Of a stretch of 36,937 bases of DNA, positions 9,669-16,811 are shown piece after piece. The position numbers were made by a program, and so were the translations under genes. The stretch is from an uncultured Prevotellaceae bacterium. Lineage in GTDB: Bacteria > Bacteroidota > Bacteroidia > Bacteroidales > Bacteroidaceae. The stretch spans positions 111,012 to 147,948 of the forward strand of contig CADCEQ010000004.1 of NCBI GenBank assembly GCA_902800435.1. Direction: 5' to 3'. How positions within the stretch are numbered: the stretch's first letter is position 1; each line of letters starts with the position of its first letter. The notes under the pieces are model-generated. The model did not search any database, was not told the origin of the DNA, and saw nothing but the letters and a program-made list of their open reading frames with translations.

Positions 9669-9857
9669 TTATGCAATTTCTTTCATTCGTGCGAAGTGCA
9701 TCACGCTGCCAGGAATTGGTTCCGCCATATCCCAGCGTATCTGCATTTGCATTCGATTCCCTAAAGTCTTGTACTCCCAGTCGCTCAGGGTAACACGGCC
9801 CAAATAGACGTGGTGACAGCGCCTTGTCGTCGTAATCAGTCGTAGAACCCTCTTCAC
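9669..9857 (-). pseudogene. Possible remnant of a helicase-type C-terminus (DUF3427-like) before the Nudix gene
   Basis: A 62-codon frame (GTG at 9857; open to about 9884) ends 2 bp before the Nudix ATG. Its sequence, 'LRLITTTRRCHHVYLGRV...MQMQIRWDMAEPIPGSVMHFARM', reads like the last strands of the DUF3427 domain that closes some large DEAD/DEAH helicases. That match is from memory. No ATG or helicase motifs are present. It may be a 3' fragment left after a deletion, or untranslated leader. Confidence is low. Confidence 0.35.
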
Positions 9858-9879
9858 GATTCTTACTGTTGTTTGACGG

Positions 9880-9907
9880 CAAAGTTACAAAAAATAATCG
9901 AGACAAA
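9880..9907 (-). promoter_or_regulatory. Putative promoter for the Nudix transcript
   Basis: Read on the - strand, TAACTTTG (9887-9880) matches TAnnTTTG. A TTTG lies upstream at 9907-9904, but the spacer is only 16 nt rather than about 19. Confidence 0.4.
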
Positions 9908-9987
9908 TGCTGTTATGTTCAAGAAACTCCATAAATAAGCCAAAGTTTGATTAAAAGACCTGTCTTCTGACAACAAGACACTATCAA

Positions 9988-10021
9988 AATGGCGTGCAGC
10001 TCTGGTGAGTTACACGCCATT
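9988..10021. terminator. Bidirectional hairpin between the Nudix region and the GH13 fragment
   Basis: Arms AATGGCGTG (9988-9996) and CACGCCATT (10013-10021) have an inner CTC/GAG stem. The + strand side is followed by TTTTTT, and the - strand side by TTTT. It sits just past the stop of the - strand GH13 fragment. Confidence 0.6.
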
Positions 10022-10043
10022 AGTTTTTTGGGGGGCTTAAGCT

Positions 10044-10856
10044 CTAATACTCTAAAATCAGATACTGGAAGGGAGAGAGGAGGATGGTCTTTTCTAATTG
10101 CATGTCTTTGTCGGTCATCTTGTCCTTCGCTCCATGACCAATCCAGTTTTCAGGAATCTGAGCCGTCTTCTCCTCGTTACGTACATTGACAAGCACGAGG
10201 AAACGCTCTTTGCCGTCAGTCTTTTCAAATACCAGCACATCTGGGTCTGCGTAGGTGGTCAACTCTCCTTTCCGCAGAGCAGAATGCTCATTGTAAAGAC
10301 CTATCAGTTCTTTGTATTCCTGATAAATCTCGGGCTTGGCACTCCAGTTTACTGGAACATATTTGAAGAAGTTAATAGGTTCAGGATAGCCTACCTCCTG
10401 CGAACCATATATCAGAGCGCCGCCATGTGGGAAGATGCTGGCCACATAGGCTGCCATAGCCCCACGGTCGTTGGTGAACTGAACACAAGGTCCTTTCTCG
10501 GTGGCATGGTCGTGGTTGGTGGTGAAACGAAGTTTAACCTTCCCGGCAGGCAGACTGTCGTATTCGGCCTTGTCGGCTGCTATCAGGTCTGATGCGGGCG
10601 CGCCGTCAAATACCTTGACCAACGAATCCTTGTAATCCCAGCCATAGTTCATATCGAAACCGCCAATGGTGAAGTTGTCCGAACGCTTGCCTTCGGCCAA
10701 CATCACAATCTTTCGGTTGCCGGCAGCAGCACGGAGCTGATCGATAGCATCCTTCCAGAAGTCGGCAGGCACACCATCGGCCACATCGCAGCGGAAGCCA
10801 TCGATGCCAACTTCGACAATCCAGAACTTCATGGCGTCAATCATCGCCTTCCTCAT
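10044..10856 (-). pseudogene. 5'-truncated GH13 alpha-amylase
   Basis: 270 codons cover only the second half of a GH13 alpha-amylase. Present are region II with the nucleophile (VGIDGFRCDVADG, D24 of this fragment), region III with the acid/base (VMLAEGKRSDNF, E55), region IV (FTTNHDHA, D116) and the C-terminal beta domain to 'LLSPFQYLILEY'. The N-terminal barrel half with region I and any signal peptide is missing. Upstream of the Met the frame stays open for about 20 codons (ending ...TLEQCRGV) of unrelated sequence up to a stop near 10922, where the repeat block begins. A full-length enzyme is about twice this size, so it is almost surely inactive. It looks like an amylase cut by a rearrangement at about 10860. 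Confidence 0.8.
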
Positions 10857-10924
10857 TACGCCCCTGCATTGTTCCAGGGTAAGACAACTTGACGTTTCCT
10901 GATTTGGGTTGACTGTCTTGTTTT

Positions 10925-11135
10925 AACCTCATAACCTCAATTGATCTCTTGAAACGCCGATATACACTGGGTTTCAAGGGAGTGAGGTTACTCGTCGGAA
11001 CCTCACTTGAACCTCACTTTTGAGCTTTTGAGGGTGGAGTGAGGTTGAGGTGAGGTTGGGGGTGAGGTTAGGAGTGAGGTTCCAGAATTGTGAAACGCTT
11101 TGTGAATCGGGGTTTCAGGAGATCGGAGTGAGGTT
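10925..11135. repeat. Cluster of ten GTGAGGTT/AACCTCA repeats in both orientations
   Basis: Reverse-oriented copies start at 10925, 10933, 10999 and 11010. Forward copies (GTGAGGTT) start at 10982, 11039, 11050, 11062, 11074 and 11128. The forward run at 11039-11081 has 11-12 bp steps, one helical turn. Two larger related units occur: TTGAAAC...GTTTCAA then GAGTGAGGTTA (10949-10990), and TGAAAC...GTTTCA then GAGTGAGGTTA (11091-11136). The arrangement is iteron-like. No gene is seen in this stretch. Confidence 0.85.
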
Positions 11136-11401
11136 AAGACCACTTTTTCATTAACTCGTTCATTTCCCCAGACACAGCTGTATACTTATGCATATTGTGC
11201 ATAAACATTCGGCAAAAAGATACCCCGGCACTTGAGCGTAGCAACCCGGCGGTTTAGTCGTACCAACCCGGCGGTTTAGTAACGGCAAGCGGCCAGTTTG
11301 CTGCGCCCAACCGTAAGTGCATAAACATGCACGACTTTTAGCCGTTTCGTCGTTCAAATGTGAAATATCCGTAAAACAATCTATGATTTCGGCCGGAGTC
11401 G
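11136..11401. other. Non-coding stretch with dyads upstream of the HTH operon
   Basis: No credible gene. It holds a dyad TTATGCA-N5-TGCATAA (11186-11204) and a dyad GTGCAT-AAAC-ATGCAC (11317-11332). The 12-mer GTGCATAAACAT occurs twice (11197-11208 and 11317-11328), on either side of the 22-bp tandem repeat. These could be operators for the regulator at 11458, but this is inference only. Confidence 0.6.
11242..11280 (+). repeat. 22-bp-period tandem repeat (two units)
   Basis: The 17-mer CAACCCGGCGGTTTAGT occurs at 11242-11258 and 11264-11280, a 22-bp step. Its TTTAGTCGTACCAA part resembles the 22-bp tandem repeat at 36663-36706. Confidence 0.85.
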
Positions 11402-11432
11402 GTTGATGATAGAAAACTTTTCGCTACCTTTA
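11402..11432 (+). promoter_or_regulatory. Promoter of the AT-rich five-gene operon
   Basis: GTTG (11402-11405), a 19-nt spacer and TACCTTTA (11425-11432) fit the Bacteroidetes promoter with one change in the -7 box. It lies 25 bp before the HTH gene. Confidence 0.55.
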
Positions 11433-11457
11433 CACCCAAACTACAAATCTGGAAGAT

Positions 11458-11676
11458 ATGCAAAACGTAAATTGCCTCAAAATTGTGCATGTGGAGCAGA
11501 ATAAAACCAGTAAATGGTTATCAGAAGAACTAGGAGTAAATCCTTCCACAGTATCCAAATGGTGTACCAATTCGTCACAACCAGACATTGAAACTCTCGC
11601 AAGAATCTCAAAATGGCTGGGTATAGGAGTTGAAGAGTTGTTTAATAGGAATTTCATGGAATCTGTTTCATTTTGA
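11458..11676 (+). CDS. Small XRE/Cro-family helix-turn-helix regulator
   Basis: 72 aa, almost entirely one HTH domain: 'NKTSKWLSEELGVNPSTVSKWCTNSSQPDIETLARISKWLGIGVEELFN', with the recognition helix around NPSTVSKW. Such minimal regulators are frequent in Bacteroidales at the head of restriction, toxin or defence cassettes, where they are thought to bind the local promoter. It is the first gene of a five-gene operon (22 bp to the next start) and probably controls it; the dyads in 11186-11332 are candidate sites. No sensor domain is present, so any signal must come from a partner. Confidence 0.85.
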   Translation: MQNVNCLKIVHVEQNKTSKWLSEELGVNPSTVSKWCTNSSQPDIETLARISKWLGIGVEELFNRNFMESVSF

Positions 11677-11698
11677 ATAACAAATAAAAGATTTAATT

Positions 11699-12691
11699 AT
11701 GGCAAAACGTTTTTTATTCGTATTGGGCTTTTCGGTACTTTTAAATACAATTTCCGCTCAGCAGCGAATCCCAATGCAATTAGAGCCATCCGGAATATAC
11801 ACCATTCCTTGTGAGGTGAATGGGTTAAAATTGCGTTTTGTTTTTGATACAGGTGCCTCAGACGTTCACTTATCGCTTTTAGACGCAGCATTTATGATAA
11901 AAAATGGATATATTAAAGAAGAAGATTTTATTGGTAAAGATTCATATTTCATGGCAGACGGTTCCATTTCAGAAAATGCTATAGTGAATTTGAAAGAAAT
12001 TAAGATTGGAAATATTATATTAAACAACGTTAGAGCATGCATATCAAGTAAATTAGATGCTGCTTTATTATTAGGGCAATCAGCCATTAAGAAAATAGGG
12101 AAATATACAATTGATGATAATTACCTTATCCTACAAGATTACAATAATAGCGGTCTTAATCAATCACGCAATGCAGTCAGTACTCAACAAGACAAATTAG
12201 CTGATTCTTTCTATGTTCGTAACGGAGAAGAATATGAAGGAGAAACTATGAATGGATTAAAACATGGGAAAGGTAGATATATTTGGAGAAATGGAAATAA
12301 ATATGAAGGGCAATGGTTTCAAGACAAGAGGCATGGTTATGGCACTTTATATTATAAGAATGGAGACAAATACATAGGTAACTGGAAAAATGACAAGAAA
12401 GATGGTCGGGGTGTAATGTATATTGCTGACGGAACACAATATGCAGGAGAATGGAGAGACAACAAGATTACGGGCAAAGGGACTTTCACCTGGCCAAATG
12501 GTGATAAATATGTTGGTGAACTAATAGATGGATTCAGCGATGGAGAAGGTACATATTACTGGCATAGTGGTACAAAATACATAGGATATTGGAAACAAGG
12601 GAAAAGAAATGGTTATGGAACTTTTTATTATACAGATGGTACTAGTAAAAAGGGATATTGGGAAGATGACAAATTGGTAAAAAAGCAATAA
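11699..12691 (+). CDS. Secreted retropepsin-like aspartic protease fused to MORN repeats
   Basis: 330 aa. A signal peptide (about 1-20) is followed by a clan AA, retropepsin-like aspartyl protease domain: 'GLKLRFVFDTGASDVHLS' with catalytic D50-T-G at 50-52, and the second hallmark LLLGQSAIKKIGKYTID at about 123-139. From residue 179 there are six 23-aa MORN repeats of the pattern Y.G.W..(D/G)(K/R)..G.G....(D/N)G, plus a partial seventh. Retropepsin-like proteases act as dimers, one Asp from each chain. MORN repeats bind lipids or proteins. I infer a periplasmic or surface protease whose MORN array provides localisation or sensing. It lies 10 bp before the membrane Sel1 gene. This domain fusion next to a SIR2 gene is unusual. 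The DNA is AT-rich compared with the flanking chromosome. Confidence 0.85.
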   Translation: MAKRFLFVLGFSVLLNTISAQQRIPMQLEPSGIYTIPCEVNGLKLRFVFDTGASDVHLSLLDAAFMIKNGYIKEEDFIGKDSYFMADGSISENAIVNLKEIKIGNIILNNVRACISSKLDAALLLGQSAIKKIGKYTIDDNYLILQDYNNSGLNQSRNAVSTQQDKLADSFYVRNGEEYEGETMNGLKHGKGRYIWRNGNKYEGQWFQDKRHGYGTLYYKNGDKYIGNWKNDKKDGRGVMYIADGTQYAGEWRDNKITGKGTFTWPNGDKYVGELIDGFSDGEGTYYWHSGTKYIGYWKQGKRNGYGTFYYTDGTSKKGYWEDDKLVKKQ

Positions 12692-12701
12692 TATTATCAA
12701 T

Positions 12702-14225
12702 ATGGAAGAGACAAAAAAAGAATATGGTGGCTGTTTAAGTATATTATTACCTTTATGGATAATTGGTCAGGTATTGTCAATGATTATAAATCTCACACTA
12801 TTTGGCTTTTACACAGACAACCCAATAATACCAATATTATTAATCGGAATTAATGTCGTTGCCCTAATTGGGATAATATTGCTTTTACAGTTTAAGAAAA
12901 GTGGATTCTTTATATTCATTTTTGCATACTTGTTTTCTGTTATTTGGGGATTCGCTTGTCCTGATATAATAGACAAAAGTACAACCATAAAAACAATCAT
13001 TGGGATGTGCCTCTTTTTGATATTAATGGGAATAAAGAATAAGAATACGAAGAAAAACGGATACCAGACACTTGAACTCTTTTCCAATCAAGAGAAAGAT
13101 AGTAATTTTGAAGTTCCTAAAGAAAGTGAGGATTATAAAAAGGAAGAAACGAATAATGATGAAGAAACTCTTCTAGAAGTAGAATCATCAAACGATTCGG
13201 ATAGGGTAATAATTCCCCAAGATGTAGGGGTGTCAAAAGACCAAACTGATCATATTGTTGGTTCTATAATTGGTTTGGAACAGGATTCTGTCGAAAACCA
13301 AGGAATGTCTAAACAACAAGTTGCTGATGTGAAGAAACACTCTAACAAGAATATTTATATTTCTGTTGTCGTTTCATTATTTGTTATAGTCGCAGGGGCA
13401 GTATTTGTTACTATGCATGATTGGCGGAGCGATGAAGAGATTTTCAAAGACGGTAAAAAATATATTGAAGAACAGAAGTATGAAAAGGGATTGGAGGAAC
13501 TTGAAAAGATTCAAGACCATTACATACCAGCAAAAGCTCTTTTGGGAGATTTGTACACATCAAATGATAGTGTGAAACGAGATTTTCAAAGAGGGGAAAA
13601 ACTACTATTAGAGGCATATGAAGTCAATGACACAAATGCCTGCATAAGTCTTCTTGATATTTATATAGATAAAGGTAATTGGGAAAAAGCTGAAATGGTT
13701 TGCAAAAGGTGTATAGACAATGGGGTATGGAAAGGATATCGAGGTCTTGCATTCCTTTATGGTGCAGGTAAAATAAGTGGTGAACCAAATAAATATAAGG
13801 ATTACAAAAAAGCAGAATTTTATGCGTCCAAAATTGCAAACAAAGACAGTTGGTGTTGCGGAATTCTGGGTGTAATATATTCTGAAGGCGGAGATGGTAT
13901 TGAGCAAAACTACTCAAAAGCTTTTTACTGGTGGAATAAAGGCACGAAGATTGGAGGAGAAAAGAGTTCTCAGTGTTATTCGAATTTAGGATATTTATAT
14001 CACAATGGATATGGAATTAAGCAAAACTATAAAAAAGCTTTCGAGGCATACAAAAAAGCTATTATACTCGACAAAGAAGATAATTATCCATATTATCAAT
14101 TATCAGTAATGTTTAGAAATGGGCAATATGTAAAGGCAAATAGGGACTCTCTAAAGTTTTATTTACAAAATGCAGCAGAAAGAGGTGATGAAGATGCTGC
14201 TGTTGAACTTGAAAATGAATTTTAA
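12702..14225 (+). CDS. Membrane protein with cytoplasmic linker and C-terminal Sel1-like repeats
   Basis: 507 aa. Four hydrophobic helices lie in residues 10-110; the opening 'YGGCLSILLPLWIIGQVLSMIIN' is reminiscent of DUF2569. A charged, Glu-rich linker follows (about 112-215), then a fifth membrane segment (about 218-238). The C-terminal half consists of TPR/Sel1-like helical repeats, clearest in 'CCGILGVIYSEGGDGIEQNYSKAFYWWNKG' and 'CYSNLGYLYHNGYGIKQNYKKAFEAYKKA'. Sel1 repeats are protein-protein scaffolds. With five helices the repeats should face the opposite side from the N-terminus, perhaps the periplasm with the secreted protease and FGE-like proteins; this is inference. The start is 10 bp after the protease gene and the stop is 11 bp before the next start. 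Confidence 0.8.
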   Translation: MEETKKEYGGCLSILLPLWIIGQVLSMIINLTLFGFYTDNPIIPILLIGINVVALIGIILLLQFKKSGFFIFIFAYLFSVIWGFACPDIIDKSTTIKTIIGMCLFLILMGIKNKNTKKNGYQTLELFSNQEKDSNFEVPKESEDYKKEETNNDEETLLEVESSNDSDRVIIPQDVGVSKDQTDHIVGSIIGLEQDSVENQGMSKQQVADVKKHSNKNIYISVVVSLFVIVAGAVFVTMHDWRSDEEIFKDGKKYIEEQKYEKGLEELEKIQDHYIPAKALLGDLYTSNDSVKRDFQRGEKLLLEAYEVNDTNACISLLDIYIDKGNWEKAEMVCKRCIDNGVWKGYRGLAFLYGAGKISGEPNKYKDYKKAEFYASKIANKDSWCCGILGVIYSEGGDGIEQNYSKAFYWWNKGTKIGGEKSSQCYSNLGYLYHNGYGIKQNYKKAFEAYKKAIILDKEDNYPYYQLSVMFRNGQYVKANRDSLKFYLQNAAERGDEDAAVELENEF

Positions 14226-14236
14226 AAACGGATTAT

Positions 14237-15052
14237 ATGATTAAGTATTTTTTCCTTCTTTTATTTTTCTTGCCTATCAGCTCTATCTATGCAGAGCAAC
14301 CTAAGGCTAAGTTGCAAATGAATGTAAATGGAGTTAAATTCAACATGATTTATGTAGAACCTGGTACATTCACTATGGGAGCAACAACTGACGATGACTA
14401 CGATGAAAGACAACATCCTTCACATAAAGTCACATTAACAAAGGGCTACTATATTGCTGAGACAGAAGTTACGCAAGATCTATGGGAAGAAGTTATGGGG
14501 AACAATCCTTCTGAGAACATTGGCAAGAACTTGCCAATAGATAACGTTAACTGGAATGATTGCCAAGCATTCATAGCCATATTAAACTCATTAACAGGTA
14601 ATAATTTCCGGCTTCCAACTGAAGCAGAGTGGGAATATGCTGCAAAGGGAGGTAATAAAACTAAAGGATTTTTATATAGTGGAAGTAACAATCCGGATGA
14701 AGTTGCATGGTTTGTGGTAAATAGTGGAGATGAAGTCCTTAAAGATAAGGTTTTCCTTTTGGGAGATACTAATAATTGTAGAACACATGAAGTCAAAAAG
14801 AAAAACCCCAATGAACTAGGCCTATATGATATGTCTGGTAATGTCCACGAATGGTGTGAAGATGGGTATGCTGATTTCACTCCTGGACATCAATATGACC
14901 CCAAGGGAATTTCTTCAAGTAAAACAAAAGTTATAAAAGGAGGATATTTCAGAAGCCCATCAAAGCATTGTAAGGCTACTTTCAGAGTGGGATTTGAACC
15001 ATCATTTAGTATCTATTCATATGGTTTTAGACTTGTTTTAGATGAAGAATAA
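14237..15052 (+). CDS. Secreted FGE-sulfatase/SUMF-fold protein, probably not a formylglycine synthase
   Basis: 271 aa with a signal peptide (about 1-19, SIYAE). The FGE/SUMF fold is clear: 'MIYVEPGTFTMGAT', 'HKVTLTKGYYIAETEVTQDLWEEVMGNNPS', 'NFRLPTEAEWEYAAKGG', 'NELGLYDMSGNVHEWCEDGYAD' and 'KVIKGGYFRSP...GFRLVLDE'. True formylglycine-generating enzymes use two Cys in the GG.W..C....C.R.. segment. Here only one is visible (GGYFRSPSKHCKATFRVG), so sulfatase activation is unlikely and no sulfatase is nearby. In many bacterial conflict and signalling loci this C-type-lectin-like fold serves as a binding module. It sits in the middle of the operon (11 bp after the Sel1 gene, 6 bp before the SIR2 gene). 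Confidence 0.85.
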   Translation: MIKYFFLLLFFLPISSIYAEQPKAKLQMNVNGVKFNMIYVEPGTFTMGATTDDDYDERQHPSHKVTLTKGYYIAETEVTQDLWEEVMGNNPSENIGKNLPIDNVNWNDCQAFIAILNSLTGNNFRLPTEAEWEYAAKGGNKTKGFLYSGSNNPDEVAWFVVNSGDEVLKDKVFLLGDTNNCRTHEVKKKNPNELGLYDMSGNVHEWCEDGYADFTPGHQYDPKGISSSKTKVIKGGYFRSPSKHCKATFRVGFEPSFSIYSYGFRLVLDEE

Positions 15053-15058
15053 GATCTT

Positions 15059-16075
15059 ATGAATATTAGGGAAGTTCCTATATCAGGCGGCAGTCATGTG
15101 GTTTTATTAGGTGCTGGTGCAAGTATTGCTTTTAGTTTACATGATGGGGAGGCAAAAGGGATGGCGTTGCCTTCAATGAACAACTTGTTCAATATTGAAG
15201 GCATATCTCAAATAATCTCATCATTTCCCCCGTCACTTATCACCTCAAATTTTGAGGAAACCTATAGTAATATTAGCGAAGCCTATCCAGATGATTACAG
15301 ACTGAGTGACATTAATAGCATTATATATGAATACTTCTGCAAGATGAAGTTACCAAATAAGCCAACGTTATACGATCAATTGATAATGTCACTAACAGAA
15401 AAGGATCTTATTGCAACGTTCAACTGGGATCCATTTCTATTCCAAGCAAGTCAAAGAAATTATAATCATGGGAGCAACCCAATAATTGTTTATCTTCATG
15501 GTAATGTTGCTGTTGGTTATAATCAAAAGAACAATATGATAGGTCCTGCAGGTTTCAGATCTCCACGAACTAATAACTATTATAGACGTTCTCAATTACT
15601 ATTTCCCATAAAAAACAAAGACTATACTAAAGATTGGTTCATTTCTCAGCAGTGGAAAACTTTAAAAGATTTTTTAGCTGGAGATAATACATATAGGGTT
15701 ACTGTATTTGGCTATAGTGCTCCTATTACAGATAAAGCTGCATTACATATGATGAAAGAAGCATGGGGGGATGTGAACAAACGTAATATAGAGCAATTTG
15801 AGATTATCGATATCAGAGACGAGAGCGAGGTTATTGCTTCTTGGAATGAGTTTATTCATCCTGATCATTATGATTATTGCAATTCTTTTTATGACTCAGT
15901 TTTGGCTAGATGTCCAAGAAGAACTTCCGAACTATTCTTTTGTAGGTACTTTCCTGTTACTGAAGAGGATTGTTTTGTTGAAGATAATCCCATGCCAGAA
16001 AGGTTCGATTCTTTTGAAGATATGTGGAATTGGTTCCAACCTCTGATTGACAAAGAAAATGTGTACACTATATAG
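15059..16075 (+). CDS. SIR2-like NAD-binding protein, candidate NADase effector
   Basis: 338 aa, cytoplasmic. A SIR2-type nucleotide motif GAGAS lies at residues 18-22 (VVLLGAGASIAFS). The Asn-containing motif ATFNWDPF is at about 119-126, the catalytic-His motif YLHGN at 145-149 (H147), and a late Rossmann segment VTVFGYSAP at about 215-222. This is the pattern of SIR2-like proteins such as ThsA, DSR and Avs partners, which degrade NAD+ and stop phage-infected cells, rather than of deacetylase sirtuins; the zinc-binding Cys of the latter are absent. The remaining C-terminal part has no recognised domain. It is the last gene of the AT-rich operon. I infer an abortive-infection effector triggered by the upstream proteins. 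Confidence 0.78.
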   Translation: MNIREVPISGGSHVVLLGAGASIAFSLHDGEAKGMALPSMNNLFNIEGISQIISSFPPSLITSNFEETYSNISEAYPDDYRLSDINSIIYEYFCKMKLPNKPTLYDQLIMSLTEKDLIATFNWDPFLFQASQRNYNHGSNPIIVYLHGNVAVGYNQKNNMIGPAGFRSPRTNNYYRRSQLLFPIKNKDYTKDWFISQQWKTLKDFLAGDNTYRVTVFGYSAPITDKAALHMMKEAWGDVNKRNIEQFEIIDIRDESEVIASWNEFIHPDHYDYCNSFYDSVLARCPRRTSELFFCRYFPVTEEDCFVEDNPMPERFDSFEDMWNWFQPLIDKENVYTI

Positions 16076-16112
16076 TTCCTTCACTAATAATGTGTTTTTT
16101 TGCAAACGAAAT

Positions 16113-16340
16113 ATGACAAAAGAAGATATACTCAGGCTAAGAGACACGGCAGAACAAACAAAAGTCCAGTTCAAGGAGCGTGTTACTCGCGACAATAAAT
16201 ATGACGTGAACTGCGAGATGGGTGCACAATCCAACTCTCGTGGTGGAATGATTGTTGTAGGTTTCGATGACAAAACAGGACGAACCGCCTTGATACTGAT
16301 GGGCAAATATCCTCAGCCTTGGTGCCAGCCTACACGATGA
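16113..16340 (+). pseudogene. Truncated AlbA_2/Schlafen-like (divergent AAA) DNA-binding domain
   Basis: 75 codons from the ATG at 16113. 'TKVQFKERVTRDNKYDVNCEMGAQSNSRGGMIVVGFDDKTG' is the core of the AlbA_2 domain (E.K......... .A..NS.GG.I..G..D..G). Full proteins run several hundred residues with an ATPase-like C-terminus; here the frame turns to unrelated sequence after DDKTG and stops. The leader GCAAACGAAATATG is identical to that of two later genes. It is a broken gene at the 3' edge of the defence-like operon. Confidence 0.7.
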
Positions 16341-16420
16341 CGCGGGGAAAAGTCCCTGTCACACAACTGTAGATTAGAAAAAGGTACAAAAACGTTATAA
16401 TGATATATGGCAAACGAAAT

Positions 16421-16801
16421 ATGAAAAAAGAAGTTGAAGATAAGAAGGTGATGGCAACAACGGATGCGACGGCAAATGCCGTGCAGGTGATAAAGGCGGC
16501 AATATTGCAGAGCCAGCAGAGGGCGCTGAAGGCGATTAACCAAGAGCAGCTTGCCCTCTACTACGGTATTGGACGCTATGTTTCGGCCAATACCAGGAAG
16601 AAGAACTGGGGTAAGGGAGCATTGGCAACAATCAGTGAACAACTTAGAAAAGAACTACCAGGACTGAAAGGCTTCTCGGAACGTAATTTTAAGAATATTC
16701 GTACATTCTTTGAGGAATGGAGGATGCTCGACAACTATAATTCGGCAGGCGGAACTGCCGAATTTACAGGAATTAACACGGAATCGTCAGATCTGTCTTA
16801 A
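16421..16801 (+). pseudogene. Truncated DUF1016/YhcG-type nuclease (N-terminal domain only)
   Basis: 126 codons from the ATG at 16421. 'VIKAAILQSQQRALKAINQEQLALYYGIGRYVS...WGKGALATISEQLRKELPGLKGFSERNFKNIRTFFEEW' is the DUF1016 N-terminal helical domain. Complete members are roughly 340-370 aa and end in a PD-(D/E)XK nuclease domain, which is absent. The frame stops at 'SSDLS', 10 bp before the next gene. It has the same 15-bp leader/start as the previous remnant. Confidence 0.78.
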
Positions 16802-16811
16802 GGATTACAAT

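Noticed and set aside
14237..15052. Genuine formylglycine-generating enzyme activating a sulfatase
   Set aside because: One catalytic Cys is missing and there is no sulfatase gene in the window.
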